From: Artemia franciscana
Taxonomy: Eukaryota > Arthropoda > Branchiopoda > Anostraca > Artemiidae
DNA length: 64,000 nt
Assembly: GCF_032884065.1 (NCBI RefSeq)
Contig: NC_088871.1
Location: forward strand, 19,550,944-19,614,943
Reading direction: 5' to 3'
Numbering within the stretch: position 1 is the stretch's first letter; the number at the start of each line of letters is the position of its first letter. Made by a program: the position numbers and the translations under genes. The notes beneath the pieces are model-generated. The model was given only the letters and a program-made list of their open reading frames with translations, was not told where the DNA came from and ran no database searches. This document shows positions 46,540-57,742 of this stretch, one piece after another.

Positions 46540-47000
46540 AGAAGAAAAAGAAAACTGAAAAAAGAAAAATGATATAAAACTAAAAAAAACTAAAAAGAAA
46601 AAAACTAAAAAATTAAAAAAAGAAAAAAAGAAAAAACCTAAATAGAAAAAACATAAGAAATTAAAAAAATAAAAAAAGGTAAAAAACTAAAAAGAAAAAA
46701 AAACTAAAAAAAGCTAAAAAACTAAAAAAAACTGGGAATTGCACAGATATCTCAATATATTTAGACAATAGATTAAAGTAATTCGAAAACCTTAAAACAG
46801 ACACCCAAAATTTTGAGGTTTATTATAAATTGTTGGAGCTTTAGCATGCTTGGCACGTAAAGATCTTTCCAAGTGTGAATGTTAGAATGAACATTGACAA
46901 ATTGAAGAAAACAAATCAATAAAAAGAAGAAACGAAAAAAAAAGAAAAACTGAAAAAGAAAAAACTAAGAAAAGAAAAAACTAAAAAAAAAACTAAAAAG
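46540..47000 (+). other. A-rich Helitron interior
   Basis: Runs of AAAAAACTAAAAAG-type low-complexity DNA; no ORF. Confidence 0.6.
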
Positions 47001-47139
47001 GAAACTGTATGTATCTATACATATAAAAATAAGTTGTATATATGCATGTTTGTTTGTTTGTGGGATTGCATTTGACGTCATTATAAGTATATAAAGCTTT
47101 GTATATGACGTCATTATAAGATGACACTATAGACCAGGA

Positions 47140-47339
47140 CACCGGGACACAAATGACGACCGGGACACAGGGAATATAAATGACGACCGGGACACTCAAT
47201 GAGAAATTACAGACCGGTACACAAATGACGACCGGGACAGAGGGATTATAAATGACGACCAGGACACAGGGACACAACTACAACGGGGACGGCGGGGGTA
47301 CAGGGGGATATATAAATGACGACGGGAACACAGGGAATG

Positions 47340-47340
<1 letters not shown>
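47140..47340 (+). repeat. GACCGGGACACAGG minisatellite
   Basis: Degenerate units ATGACGACCGGGACACAGGG with AATATAA spacers. The same family occurs at 52905-53060 and, reversed, at 50450-50760, always inside Helitrons. Confidence 0.8.
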
Positions 47341-47822
<482 letters not shown>

Positions 47823-47971
47823 CAGGTGGGGCACAGGGACACAACTGCAATGGCGTGTAACTAATATGGCGCGTAACGACTTACGCGCGCGGGGGGGGGT
47901 TGGGGGTGGGTCGAAGCGCCCCCACCAACTTGGTGTTGGGGTGGCACGAAGCGCCCCCTCCCAACAGCTAG

Positions 47972-48798
47972 GTCGTAATAATATTGTCAATCAGTGATGC
48001 CGACGTTGCAGTTACTCTTGTAGGTATGCTACAAAGTGGTAATAAACAATGCGACAGGCACATCAATAGAAAATCTATCGCACTTTTGCTAAGTCTACAC
48101 TCATTCATTTCTTTATCTCTTGTTTGTTGTGAATCATAAATCAAATTGATGTTGAAGTCTCCCATCAAAATTACCCTTCTGTACTTGCATGATATTACAA
48201 CTACCTTCATGTAGCATGATATTGCATGATATTACCTTCATGTGTTTTTTCATTATGCATTTTCAGTTGTAAAATTAAAAATTCAGCTTTCATTTCCTCA
48301 TATAAGTCATCAAAATCTGTTATTTTTCGCGAATGAATATCATTACGTACATAACACCCGATTCCTCCTTTATTTTTTGATACTCGTGATTTCTCAAAAA
48401 AAAAATAACCCTGAATTTGAACTGAAGAAGAAAGATTATCACTAAGAAATGTTTCACATACCCCAATCAACAAAATATCATGACTGGGAAGAAACGCCGA
48501 TAGAAAATCCATTTTAGTTATAAGACCACGACAATGCAAGAATTTTATTTATATAGACCATGTCCATTTTACTTATAAGACCACGACAATGCAAGAATAT
48601 TGACTGGAGTGAACCTGGAGTAGCTACATGGTCTATATCATTATTGTTAATATATTTATTTTTGGGGAGAGCCGCCACAGATTCGTCCATATTACCAAAG
48701 TCTTCTTTCACTAAATCATTCGCTAGAATTTGTTTAAGGTCAAGTGGATCCGTCTCTAGCCTACCATGCCTATTCCCAACATTTGTAAGTTTAGACAT
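47972..48798 (-). pseudogene. LINE ORF2 start: apurinic-type endonuclease
   Basis: Minus strand. A plausible ATG at 48798 starts SKLTNVGNRHGRLETDPLDL. Endonuclease sequence follows: LHCRGLISKMD, SHDILLIGVCETFLSDNLSS, SKNKGGIGCYVRNDIHSRKI, RRVILMGDFNINLI (catalytic GDFN) and [14 protein letters not shown]. Two small duplications break the frame: 48508-48543 is repeated at 48562-48598, and about 30 bp near 48.19-48.24 kb is repeated. The frame continues beyond the Helitron at 45945, so this and the RT part are one element. Confidence 0.88.
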
Positions 48799-48799
48799 T

Positions 48800-49045
48800 A
48801 ATTCTTAGTAGATAAATAATCGCTGGACGCACCCACAAGTGGGGCAGGCAAAACGGCAAAGAAAGGAAAATTAATAACTGAATGCAATAAAATACAGTTG
48901 TACGCTTAAGAAGCTGATCTACATCTACAATAACAAACAAAAAGAACAAAAGAGAAGACAACAAAAGACCCAAAAACCAGGACCATGATTATTATGGCTA
49001 GACGGCTAGATCGTATTTGATTTTTAACAAACCATGAGGACGACC
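48800..49045 (-). other. Probable LINE 5' region
   Basis: Sequence upstream of the ORF2 start on the minus strand. No ORF1 is recognisable before the (TA)n tract. Confidence 0.35.
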
Positions 49046-49047
49046 AG

Positions 49048-50005
<958 letters not shown>

Positions 50006-50156
50006 TAGCTGTTGGGGTGGCGCTTCGCACCACCCCAACACCTAGTTGGTGGGGGCGCTTCGCGCCCCCCCAAGCCCCCCCGCGCGCGTAAGTCGTTACG
50101 CGCCATATTAGTTACGCGCCATTGTAGTTGTGTCCCTATGTCCCACCTGTGAATAT

Positions 50157-50158
<2 letters not shown>

Positions 50159-50214
<56 letters not shown>
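50159..50214. repeat. (TA)n microsatellite
   Basis: Pure TA inside the Helitron, adjacent to the helicase relic. Confidence 0.95.
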
Positions 50215-50215
<1 letters not shown>

Positions 50216-50217
<2 letters not shown>

Positions 50218-50425
50218 TTTAACTACGTAAAACTTGCGAATATACAACATTCTTTGCTGTCCCATTGTCTGTGCATATAAATAGATTGTCAGGTTTACCA
50301 ACTCTTGAACATGCAACATATAATGGTCCATGGGAAAACAATTTGTATTCAGATCTATACCTCATGATTCTAATGATTGCCCTTGAGCTTTGTTGATGGT
50401 GATTGCTAATCGACCATTCCCTGAG
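50216..50425 (-). pseudogene. Helitron helicase C-terminal relic
   Basis: Reverse complement of the motif V-VI region (TTGATGGTGATTGCTAATCG through GTTTACCAACTCTTGAACAT). A second, shorter copy lies at 51040-51165 in the same orientation, implying tandem or nested copying. Confidence 0.75.
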
Positions 50426-50449
50426 TCGCCATCGTCATTTATATGACGA

Positions 50450-50760
50450 TTATATAACAAAGGGGACCCCGGCGTCCCCTTTGTAGTTATGTCCCTGTGT
50501 CCCGGTCGTCATTTATATTCCCTGTGTCCCGGTCGTCATTTGTGTCCCGGTGTCCCAGTCTGTGATTTCTCTTTGAGTGTCCCGGGCGTCATTTATATTC
50601 CTTGTGTCCCGGTGTACCGGTCGTCATTTATATCCCCCTGTGCCCCCCGGCGTCCCCGTTGTAGTTGTGTCCCTGTGTCCCGGTCGTCATTTATATTCCC
50701 TGTGTCCCGGTCGTCATTTGTATCCCGGTGTCTCGGTCTGTATATACATTCGTTTTTTAG
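50450..50760 (-). repeat. GACCGGGACACAGG minisatellite, reversed
   Basis: Units TGTCCCGGTCGTCATTTATA and variants occur about 8 times. It is unusually GC-rich for the neighbourhood. Confidence 0.8.
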
Positions 50761-50940
50761 TTTTGTTTTTCTCCTTTATTTTTTTCCTTTTTTCTTTTTT
50801 TTCTTTTTTAGTTTATTTAGATTTTTAGATTTTTTAGTTTTTTTTTATTAGTTTTTAGTTGTTTTTTTCTTTTTAGTTTTTTTGTAGTTTTTACCTTCTT
50901 TTTAGTTTTTTTAGTTTTTTTTTTACTTATGTCCTGGTCG
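50760..50940. other. T-rich low-complexity Helitron interior
   Basis: Runs of TTTTTAGTTTTT; no coding signal. Confidence 0.6.
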
Positions 50941-51176
50941 TCATTTATACTCCCTGTGTCCCGGTGCTTTGTTGATTGCTAATCGAACATTCCTTTTGTC
51001 CCGGTCGCTTTCTCTTTGAGTGTCGTCATTTATTTAGATTGTCAGGTTTACCGACTCTTGAACATGCAACATATAATTGTCCATGGGAAAAACAATCCAT
51101 ACTCAGATCTATACCTCATGATTCTAATGATTGCCCTTGAGCTTTGTTGATGGTGATTGCTAATTTAGTTTTCAAA

Positions 51177-51831
51177 CAAGTACAAACGAAGAAACAATTA
51201 GGGAAAGTTTTTTCAAGACAATGGAAATTATTTATGTAGATATTTCGGCCCTATGTCCAAGGGTCGTCTTCAGCACAATACAATAATATATATATATATA
51301 AAAGAACTTACATCAAATTGTGAGAATTAAAACTGAATATAAAAACACTTATTAAAACATTTTTTTTTTAAAAATATAGCCCTAGCATCCTTACTTCAGC
51401 GAAGTTCAACCAGGACTGGCGAAAAGAATGAAATGAAGAAATATAAACTCATTCAAACTAAAGAGAATAAAATGATTAGATGCAATTTCTCAAAGCTAAT
51501 CTTGCTTGTGTAGCAGCCTGTCTCAAAGGACTTTTCGTAGTTGGTTCAGTACTATAATAAATTGGTTTAGTAAAATATTTTGTTAGATCATTTTTAATTA
51601 AATTTGAGTATAAAGAATTTAGTGAGTATTCCCCCAAGTCCCTGTTCAAAGAAATATTTTTATTTATTTTGAGATTAATTTCAATTGATTCTCGAACCAC
51701 CTGTTTTATTCCCAAATCATTACTTGGACATAGACATATGTCCCTTGGACATAGGGCCGAAATATCTACATAAATAATTTCCATTGTCTTGAAAAAACTT
51801 TCCCTATTGTTTCTACGTTGTACTTGTTGGT
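51177..51831 (-). mobile_element. Penelope-like element fragment with inverted repeats
   Basis: Inverted repeats of about 85 bp (51177-51263 and 51742-51831) share GGGAAAGTTTTTTCAAGACA, ATGGAAATTATTTATGTAGA and TATTTCGGCCCTATGTCCAA. Between them a minus-strand frame (51476-51710) encodes KQVVRESIEINLKINKNISL and NRDLGEYSLNSLYSNLI. This resembles the C-terminal end of Penelope endonuclease proteins (RE-IEI---NNINRD-G--LS--Y). Penelope elements often carry direct or inverted terminal repeats. RT and the GIY-YIG core are absent. Confidence 0.55.
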
Positions 51832-52114
51832 TATGGAAAGACAGTGTGGTCTTCGTCGCTATTTTTTTAATTTAGTTTTTTTTAGTTTTTATCTTTTTTA
51901 TTCTTTTTTTATTTTTATTCTTAATTTTATTAGTTTTCTTTTTCTCTTCTATTTTCAGTTTTTTCCTTTTTTTTAAGTTTTTTTTTTAGTTTTTTAGTTT
52001 TTTTAGTTTTTTAGCTTTTTTATTTTTTTTATTAGTTTTTAGTTTTTTGTGTAGTTTTTGCCTTTTTTTAGTTTTTTCAGTTTTTTTTTTAGTTTTTAGT
52101 TTTTTACCTTTTTT

Positions 52115-52192
52115 AGCCTAACCAGGATTTGAACCTGGGACCTTCATTCTCCGTTCTGACACCCTCTCTCATCGAGTGACTACTCCAGCATG
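52115..52192 (-). tRNA. tRNA-like relic (pseudo-tRNA or SINE piece)
   Basis: Minus strand. GGTTCAAATCC is a perfect RNA polymerase III B box, within a T arm CCAGG-TTCAAAT-CCTGG. GGTCCC precedes it and an A-box-like TAGTCACTCGATG lies about 50 nt upstream. The anticodon and acceptor stems do not pair well, so a functional tRNA is unlikely. Confidence 0.4.
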
Positions 52193-52282
52193 TTCATTTT
52201 GGTGTTTTAAATGGTATATTATTAACGAAATCACCTGATCCACAGACAGACAGACAGACAACTTATTTTTATATATATAGAT

Positions 52283-52361
<79 letters not shown>

Positions 52362-52375
52362 GATATATATATAGC
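52283..52375. repeat. (TA)n microsatellite with GATA/AAATA variants
   Basis: Mostly (TA)n at 52286-52352 followed by ATAAATAAATAGATA. Confidence 0.9.
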
Positions 52376-52839
52376 GTGATGTCGTCATGTTTGTTATGAC
52401 GATGAGGTCATTAAAAGTATTTAAGAAAATCATTCTTAGACAAATTCTTAATTGTAAGAAGATTGTGGACGGAAAAATGTTTAATTGTAAAATGACTGAG
52501 AAAATGACTGATGAACTTACAATGGCAAAAGCCGATGAAGATGCTCAAAGAGTCTATGCCAAAAAACTTGCTGCTGATAGAGAAAGTCAGAAAAGAAAGC
52601 GTGCCGAGGAATCAAAAGAACAGCAAGGAAACAGGCTTGAGGCTAAAGAACGCAAAACCGCGCAGTTAGATGAAGATCCACCTGGACAGCGAGAGTCAAA
52701 ACATATCAAAACTGAAAATGATAGCGATGATGATTGGGTTTGGGATTTTGACTTGGATAAGGTCATCAATGCCTACCAGATTTTAGTTAAAAAAACAAAG
52801 GTTCGGCGATATGTATTTCATAGTGAAGCTGAAAAATAA
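52376..52839 (+). CDS. Helitron N-terminal ORF (basic/acidic, unidentified domain)
   Basis: Leader copy followed by an open frame of 150 codons. The likely protein start is MTEKMTDELTMAKADEDAQR. A Lys/Arg/Glu-rich segment (KKLAADRESQKRKRAEESKE) follows, then ESKHIKTENDSDDDWVWDFD and LDKVINAYQILVKKTKVRRY to a stop. Basic runs look like a nuclear localisation or coiled segment. In related Helitrons such a segment precedes the Rep domain; here it ends early and Rep is missing. Its role is unknown. Confidence 0.6.
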
Positions 52840-52904
52840 AGAAGAAAAAGAAAACTGAAAAAAGAAAAAATGTAAAAAACTAAAGAATACTAAAAAGAAA
52901 AAAC

Positions 52905-53060
52905 ACTCAAAGAGAAATTACAGACCGGGACACAAATGACGACCGGGACAGAGGGAATATAAATAACGACCGGGACACTCAAAGAGAAATTACAGACTGG
53001 GATACCGGGACACAAATGACGACCGGGACACAGGGAATATAAATGACGACCAGGACACAG
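52905..53060 (+). repeat. GACCGGGACACAGG minisatellite
   Basis: Five to six degenerate units; AAAGAGAAATTACAGACCGG recurs twice. Confidence 0.8.
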
Positions 53061-53246
53061 GTATTTAAGAATATCGTTCAAAGACAAATTTTTAATTGTA
53101 AGAAGACCGTTGAAAGAGAAATTTCTAATTGTAAAATGACTGAAGAACCTAAAATGGCAACGGTACCACCATCGAAGTAGATAACCAGTGGGTTGTTCCA
53201 TATTCCCCATTAGTGCGAAACGTCAACCCCAAGTCAAATTCGTGCA
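53061..53246 (+). pseudogene. Helitron leader copy and Rep remnant joined to helicase
   Basis: A leader copy (AAGTATTTAAGAATATCGTTC-type, 53062-53160) runs straight into EVDNQWVVPYSPLVRN (53173-53220). That is the piece of Rep that precedes the catalytic YxxxY region. Directly after it comes STPSQIRALFGIILTT, which belongs to the helicase side. About 1 kb coding for most of Rep is therefore deleted. Confidence 0.75.
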
Positions 53247-54944
53247 TTGTTTGGCATCATTTTAACAACTTGCTCTCCATCAGCTCCTACAGACTTATGG
53301 GGAAAATATAAGTCAAAAATGTCCGAAGATATACTCCATCGAAAACAGTTAGAGACGTCAGATAAGACTTTTGATTTTACATCAGAAATTTATAACTACA
53401 CTTTAGTTATTATAGAAGATTTGTGCGTACGTATGGCAAACAAACCTCTTCAGGATTTGGGAATGCCTTCACCTAACCGTATCGCTGCTGTTTCGACATG
53501 TGTAGAATTGGATCGTGAACAAAGTTACAGTACGAGTCATCTATTGTCGTATGTACAAAAAAACATTTCCAAGTTAACGTCGGAACAAAAAGACATTTAT
53601 GATACGATAATGCATTGTGTTGATAACAACGTTGGAGAAATTTTCTTTTTGGATGCGCCAGGAGGTACTAGTAAAACGTTTGTGATAAAACTGATTCTGG
53701 TATCAATTCGATCAAAAAATGATATAGCGTTGGCAATTGCGTCGTCCGGAATAGCCGCAACATTGCTGCCAGGTGGAAGAATTGCTCATTCCGCTTTGAA
53801 ATTGCCTCTGAATTTGCATTCTACAGAAACTCCCACGTGCAATATTTCCAAATCATCTGGGATGGGTAAAGTATTGCAGCAATGCAAACTTATTATTTGG
53901 GATGAGTGCACAATGGCACACAAAAAATCGCTCGAGGCTCTGGATCAATGCTTGAAAGATTTGCGAGGGAAGTCGAAACCCTTTGGCAGCACATTAATAT
54001 TGCTTGCGGGAGATTTCAGGCAAACATTACTTATAATAGCTAGATCAACTCCTGCAGACGAAATGAATGCTTGCCTGAAAAATTCTAATTTATGGGCATA
54101 CGTAAAAACTTTAAAATTAACTACAAATATGCGTGTCCGATTGCAAAACGATGACTCTGTTCAAACATTTTCAGATCAATTGCTGGCAATTGGAAACGAA
54201 AAGCTCCCAGTAGACTCAATTTCAGGACGTATACAACTACCTGCTGATTTCTGTAATTTAGTGACGTCCAAAAATGAATTGATTGAAAAAGTATTTCCGA
54301 ATATTCTAAAAAATTATAAAAATAATAAATGGCTAAATGAAAGAGCGATTCTCGCACCCAAAAATATAGACGTCCACGAAATCAACAATATTGTTTTGAC
54401 CAAGATTCGAGACCAGGCAGTCCTTTACAAGTCAGTCGACACAGTTTTGGAACCAAATGAAGCGGTTAATTATCCATCTGAATTTTTAAATTCCGTGGAT
54501 CTTTCAGGGTTTCCACCACACGTGCTACAACTAAAAATAGGCGTACCAATAATACTTTTAAGAAATATCAACCCACCAAAGCTTTGCAATGGCACGCGAC
54601 TTGCCGTAAAAAAAACAATAGAAAACCTAATAGAGGCCACAATCTTGACAGGGCCTTTTGAGGGTGAGGCTGTTCTTATTCCTCGCATTCCCATGATTCC
54701 GACGGATCTGCCTTTTCAATTTAAAAGATTGCAATTCCCAATTCGATTAGCATTTGCAATCACCATTAACAAAGCTCAAGGTCAATCATTAGAAAAATGT
54801 GGTATAGATCTTAATACTGATTGTTTTTCCCATGGACAATTGTACGTTGCATGTTCGAGGGTCGGTAAACCTGACAATCTATTTATATGCAGCGACAATA
54901 GGACAGCAAAGAATGTTGTATATTCGCAAGTTTTACGCAGTTAA
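53247..54944 (+). CDS. Helitron Pif1-like helicase, uninterrupted ORF lacking Rep
   Basis: 565 codons opening from a TTG; the frame is open further upstream to about 53216, so there is no clear own start (first ATG is residue 25). Superfamily 1B helicase motifs are in order: Walker A APGGTSKTF (residues 137-145), Walker B LIIWDE (215-220), GDFRQ (255-259), TTNMR (292-296), INKAQGQSL (507-515) and VACSRVGKPDN (534-544). Walker A has Ser where GGTGKT is expected (G142S), which may weaken ATP binding. A Helitron helicase unwinds DNA during rolling-circle transposition, normally fused behind Rep. The intact frame suggests recent origin or selection, but separation from Rep makes autonomy unlikely. 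Confidence 0.9.
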   Translation: MFGIILTTCSPSAPTDLWGKYKSKMSEDILHRKQLETSDKTFDFTSEIYNYTLVIIEDLCVRMANKPLQDLGMPSPNRIAAVSTCVELDREQSYSTSHLLSYVQKNISKLTSEQKDIYDTIMHCVDNNVGEIFFLDAPGGTSKTFVIKLILVSIRSKNDIALAIASSGIAATLLPGGRIAHSALKLPLNLHSTETPTCNISKSSGMGKVLQQCKLIIWDECTMAHKKSLEALDQCLKDLRGKSKPFGSTLILLAGDFRQTLLIIARSTPADEMNACLKNSNLWAYVKTLKLTTNMRVRLQNDDSVQTFSDQLLAIGNEKLPVDSISGRIQLPADFCNLVTSKNELIEKVFPNILKNYKNNKWLNERAILAPKNIDVHEINNIVLTKIRDQAVLYKSVDTVLEPNEAVNYPSEFLNSVDLSGFPPHVLQLKIGVPIILLRNINPPKLCNGTRLAVKKTIENLIEATILTGPFEGEAVLIPRIPMIPTDLPFQFKRLQFPIRLAFAITINKAQGQSLEKCGIDLNTDCFSHGQLYVACSRVGKPDNLFICSDNRTAKNVVYSQVLRS

Positions 54945-54949
54945 TTTGT

Positions 54950-55266
54950 ATTGTATCTATCTATCTATCTATCTATATAAAAACGAGTTGTGTGTATGCA
55001 TGTTTGTTTGTTTGTAAAAAGAGCGTTTGTATATGACGTCATTATTATTACATACGGCTTTGTATATGCACAGACAATGGGAAAGCCAAGAATGTTGTAT
55101 ATTCGCAATTTTTACGTAGTTTGAAACACATATATAAATCTATCTATATTCACAGGTGGGACACAGGGACACAACTACAATGGTGCGTAACTAATATGGC
55201 GCGTAACGACTTACGCACGCGGGGGGGCTTGGGGGGGGGCGCAAAGCGCCCCACCAACAACAGCTA

Positions 55267-55267
<1 letters not shown>
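54950..55267 (+). mobile_element. Helitron 3' end with short nested copy
   Basis: After (TCTA)n a start-like TCTATATAAAAACGAGTTGT appears (about 54970). A helicase-end relic and the conserved 3' tail follow (ACAGGTGGGACACAGGGACA, ATATGGCGCGTAACGACTTA), ending CAACAGCTAG at 55267 followed by T. It is either the tail of the helicase-bearing element or a separate Helitron of about 300 bp inserted in it. Confidence 0.75.

Positions 55268-55334
<67 letters not shown>
55268..55334. repeat. (TA)n microsatellite
   Basis: Starts directly at the Helitron CTAG terminus. Confidence 0.95.
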
Positions 55335-55337
<3 letters not shown>

Positions 55338-56175
55338 CTACAAATTAAAATATTACCCATATTAACAGCAAAAATCATCACTTATCTCGACAAAACCCCA
55401 TAAGAAAAGAAAAGAAAAAAGAAGAATTTTCAACTGGTGTCACTTAAAAGGAATAATAGTCATTTTAAATAATCATTATAATCTTCACTGCAGTTCGCTG
55501 ATAACTGTCAAGCTTCATAATGGTCATCGTTTTTTACCCACTTTTCAGAGTTCAGGTTACATACTTCTAGCCATTGATCCGCTCCCTTTTATTTGATCCT
55601 GGAGGACTCACATTTTCCAGATTCGCGCATTCCTTTAGCCTTAAGGCCGCGCAAACGTCCAGAAATTATACTCTCTTTTCAGTCCTTTTTCAATCGCGGC
55701 AAATCGACAAACACTCAAGGTTATCAGATTTCACTGCCGTCATTAAACTCAAGGGGTTTCTCACTGAAAATTATGATTAATGTATATTCATTCTTCGTAA
55801 TTCGACAAGTAAATAGGAATATTTATTTGGAAAAGAACTATTATTCGGGGAGAAAATTAGAGAAATTATTATTCGAGATTTTTTTTTTTGGAGGAGGGGG
55901 GTTCAACTCTTACGAAAGAAATACCAGGAAAACACAGGAAAATTAAACATTTCACTGAGAAAATTAAGCATTATACAAATTTAAGGTGAGTGAATCCCTC
56001 GCCTGCGTGTGTGCCTGTGGTCTGGTCATCATTATTTGCCAGGAGACGCGGTATAAAATTGTGGAAATTACAAATAAAAAGTACATATTTTCCGGTTTTT
56101 ACTTCATGCAGACCTATTTAGAAAAATATAATTTAAATAATTGCTCGCAGCGAAGTGACAAATTTATTTCATTTT
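55335..56175. other. No recognisable gene
   Basis: ORFs of 68-117 codons at 55574-55946 overlap in two frames without family features. Confidence 0.4.
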
Positions 56176-56180
56176 ATCAA

Positions 56181-57000
56181 AAAGTTCGTGGTAACGAACT
56201 GTACTAAGGAGCGATCCGGCTCAATAGTAACCAAAACTCTAAAAAACGGATTTTTGATACCAATAGCTACATGAACAAAATCGCATTTTAATGCTGACTT
56301 TAAATATATGAGATACCTATCTAAAATTACGAGTCTAAGAAAAATTGCCTTATTTTAGAAAATAGAGGGAAACACCCAATAAAAGTAATAAAACCAAAAT
56401 TACACCCATCCGAATCAGCCTATCAGGGAACCCTACCGTGGAAGTGTTAAGCTTCTATCAGCAAAACTATGGATTTTTTTTCCAGGGGTGATTATATCGA
56501 ACCAGTTGTCATAGAATGTTGCGAGCGGGCTCATTCCAACGGAAATGAAGTTATATACAAGTGAATTATATATAAAAAAATGAAGTATATAGTACCCTTT
56601 TTAAGTGATCTAAAAAATTGGAGGGCACCTAGGCCTCTTCCCACGCTAATTATTTTCCCACAGTCACCCGATTAAAATTCTGAGATAACCATTTTATTCA
56701 GCATAGTCGAAAAACCTTATAACTGTGTCTTTGGGGACGACTTATTCCACCAGAATCCCCGTGGAAGGGGCTACAAGTTACAAACTTTGATCAGTGTTTA
56801 TATAGTAATGGTTATTGGGAAATGTACAGACGTTTTCAATAGGATTTTTGGCTGGGGGAGGGGTTGAGAACAGGGGATTATGTTGAGGGAACTTTCCATG
56901 GAGGAATTTGTCACGGGGGAAGAAAATTTCCATGAAGGGAGCGCAGGATTTTCTAGCCTTATTTCAAAATAGAACAATACAAAAATAAATATGAAACAGT
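56181..57000 (-). repeat. Composite repeat body, reverse orientation
   Basis: Starts with the terminal stem-loop in reverse (AAAGTTCGTGGTAACGAACT, 56181-56202). It runs through GGGGTGATTATATCGAACCA and CCCAATAACCATTACT in complement to TTCCATGGAGGAATTTGTCA. Confidence 0.8.
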
Positions 57001-57605
57001 TTTTTCAACTGAAAGTAAGGAGCAGCATTAAAATTTAACACTAACAGAATACAGAAGTTCGTTACGTAAGCTAACTCGTAAGTTACGTAGATCTTTTACT
57101 AGCAAAAACGTTCGTAAAATATTAAAAGTTCTAGTTGCCTTTTTAAGTAACCAAAACATTGGAGGGCAACTAAGCCTCCTCCCCTGCTCCTTTTTTCTCA
57201 AAGTGATTCTATCAAAATTATGAGAAAGCCATATAAATATGAAATTTCGTTTTAATTATTCATCTGTGGAGAGCCAAAATCAAAACATGCATTAGTTCAA
57301 AAACGTTCAGATATTAAATGAAAAAAAGACATGTTTTTAACTGAAAGCAAGGAGCAACATTAAAACTTAAAACGAATATAAATTACTTCGTATGTGAAAG
57401 GGGCTGCTTCCTCCTCAACGCCCCGCTCGTTACGCTAAAGTTTTACTCTTTTTCTCTCAATTCTACTTTTTAAAACAGTAAAAAACTTTAGCGTAAAGAG
57501 CGGGGCGTTGAGGAGGGAGCAGCCCCTTTCATATACGAAGTGATTTCTGTTCGTTTAAGTTTTAATGTCGCTTCTTACTTTCAGTTAAAAAAAACTTGTT
57601 CTTTT
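57000..57605. repeat. Foldback repeats, one near-perfect hairpin
   Basis: A partial arm at 57003-57045 precedes a full palindrome. Its left arm is 57338-57448 and its right arm about 57485-57590 (CTTTAGCGTAAAGAGCGGGG). Confidence 0.85.
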
Positions 57606-57742
57606 TATTTAGCTTATCAGTACGGGTTCATTAAAAAATATTCTAAAGTTCGATTGTTGCTTGAGTATTTGTATATCTGAATTTGTATTCGGATAAGACT
57701 GTAATGACACATGATAACTACCCATACCTAGCACAGTTGGAT

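Noticed and set aside
53247..54944. Host Pif1 helicase gene
   Set aside because: The sequence matches the Helitron fusion type, shares motifs with relics in other Helitrons here, and lies between Helitron leader and end sequences.
55574..55946. Two overlapping ORFs of 68 and 117 codons
   Set aside because: They are in different frames over the same DNA with no family features; composition is like flanking non-coding DNA.
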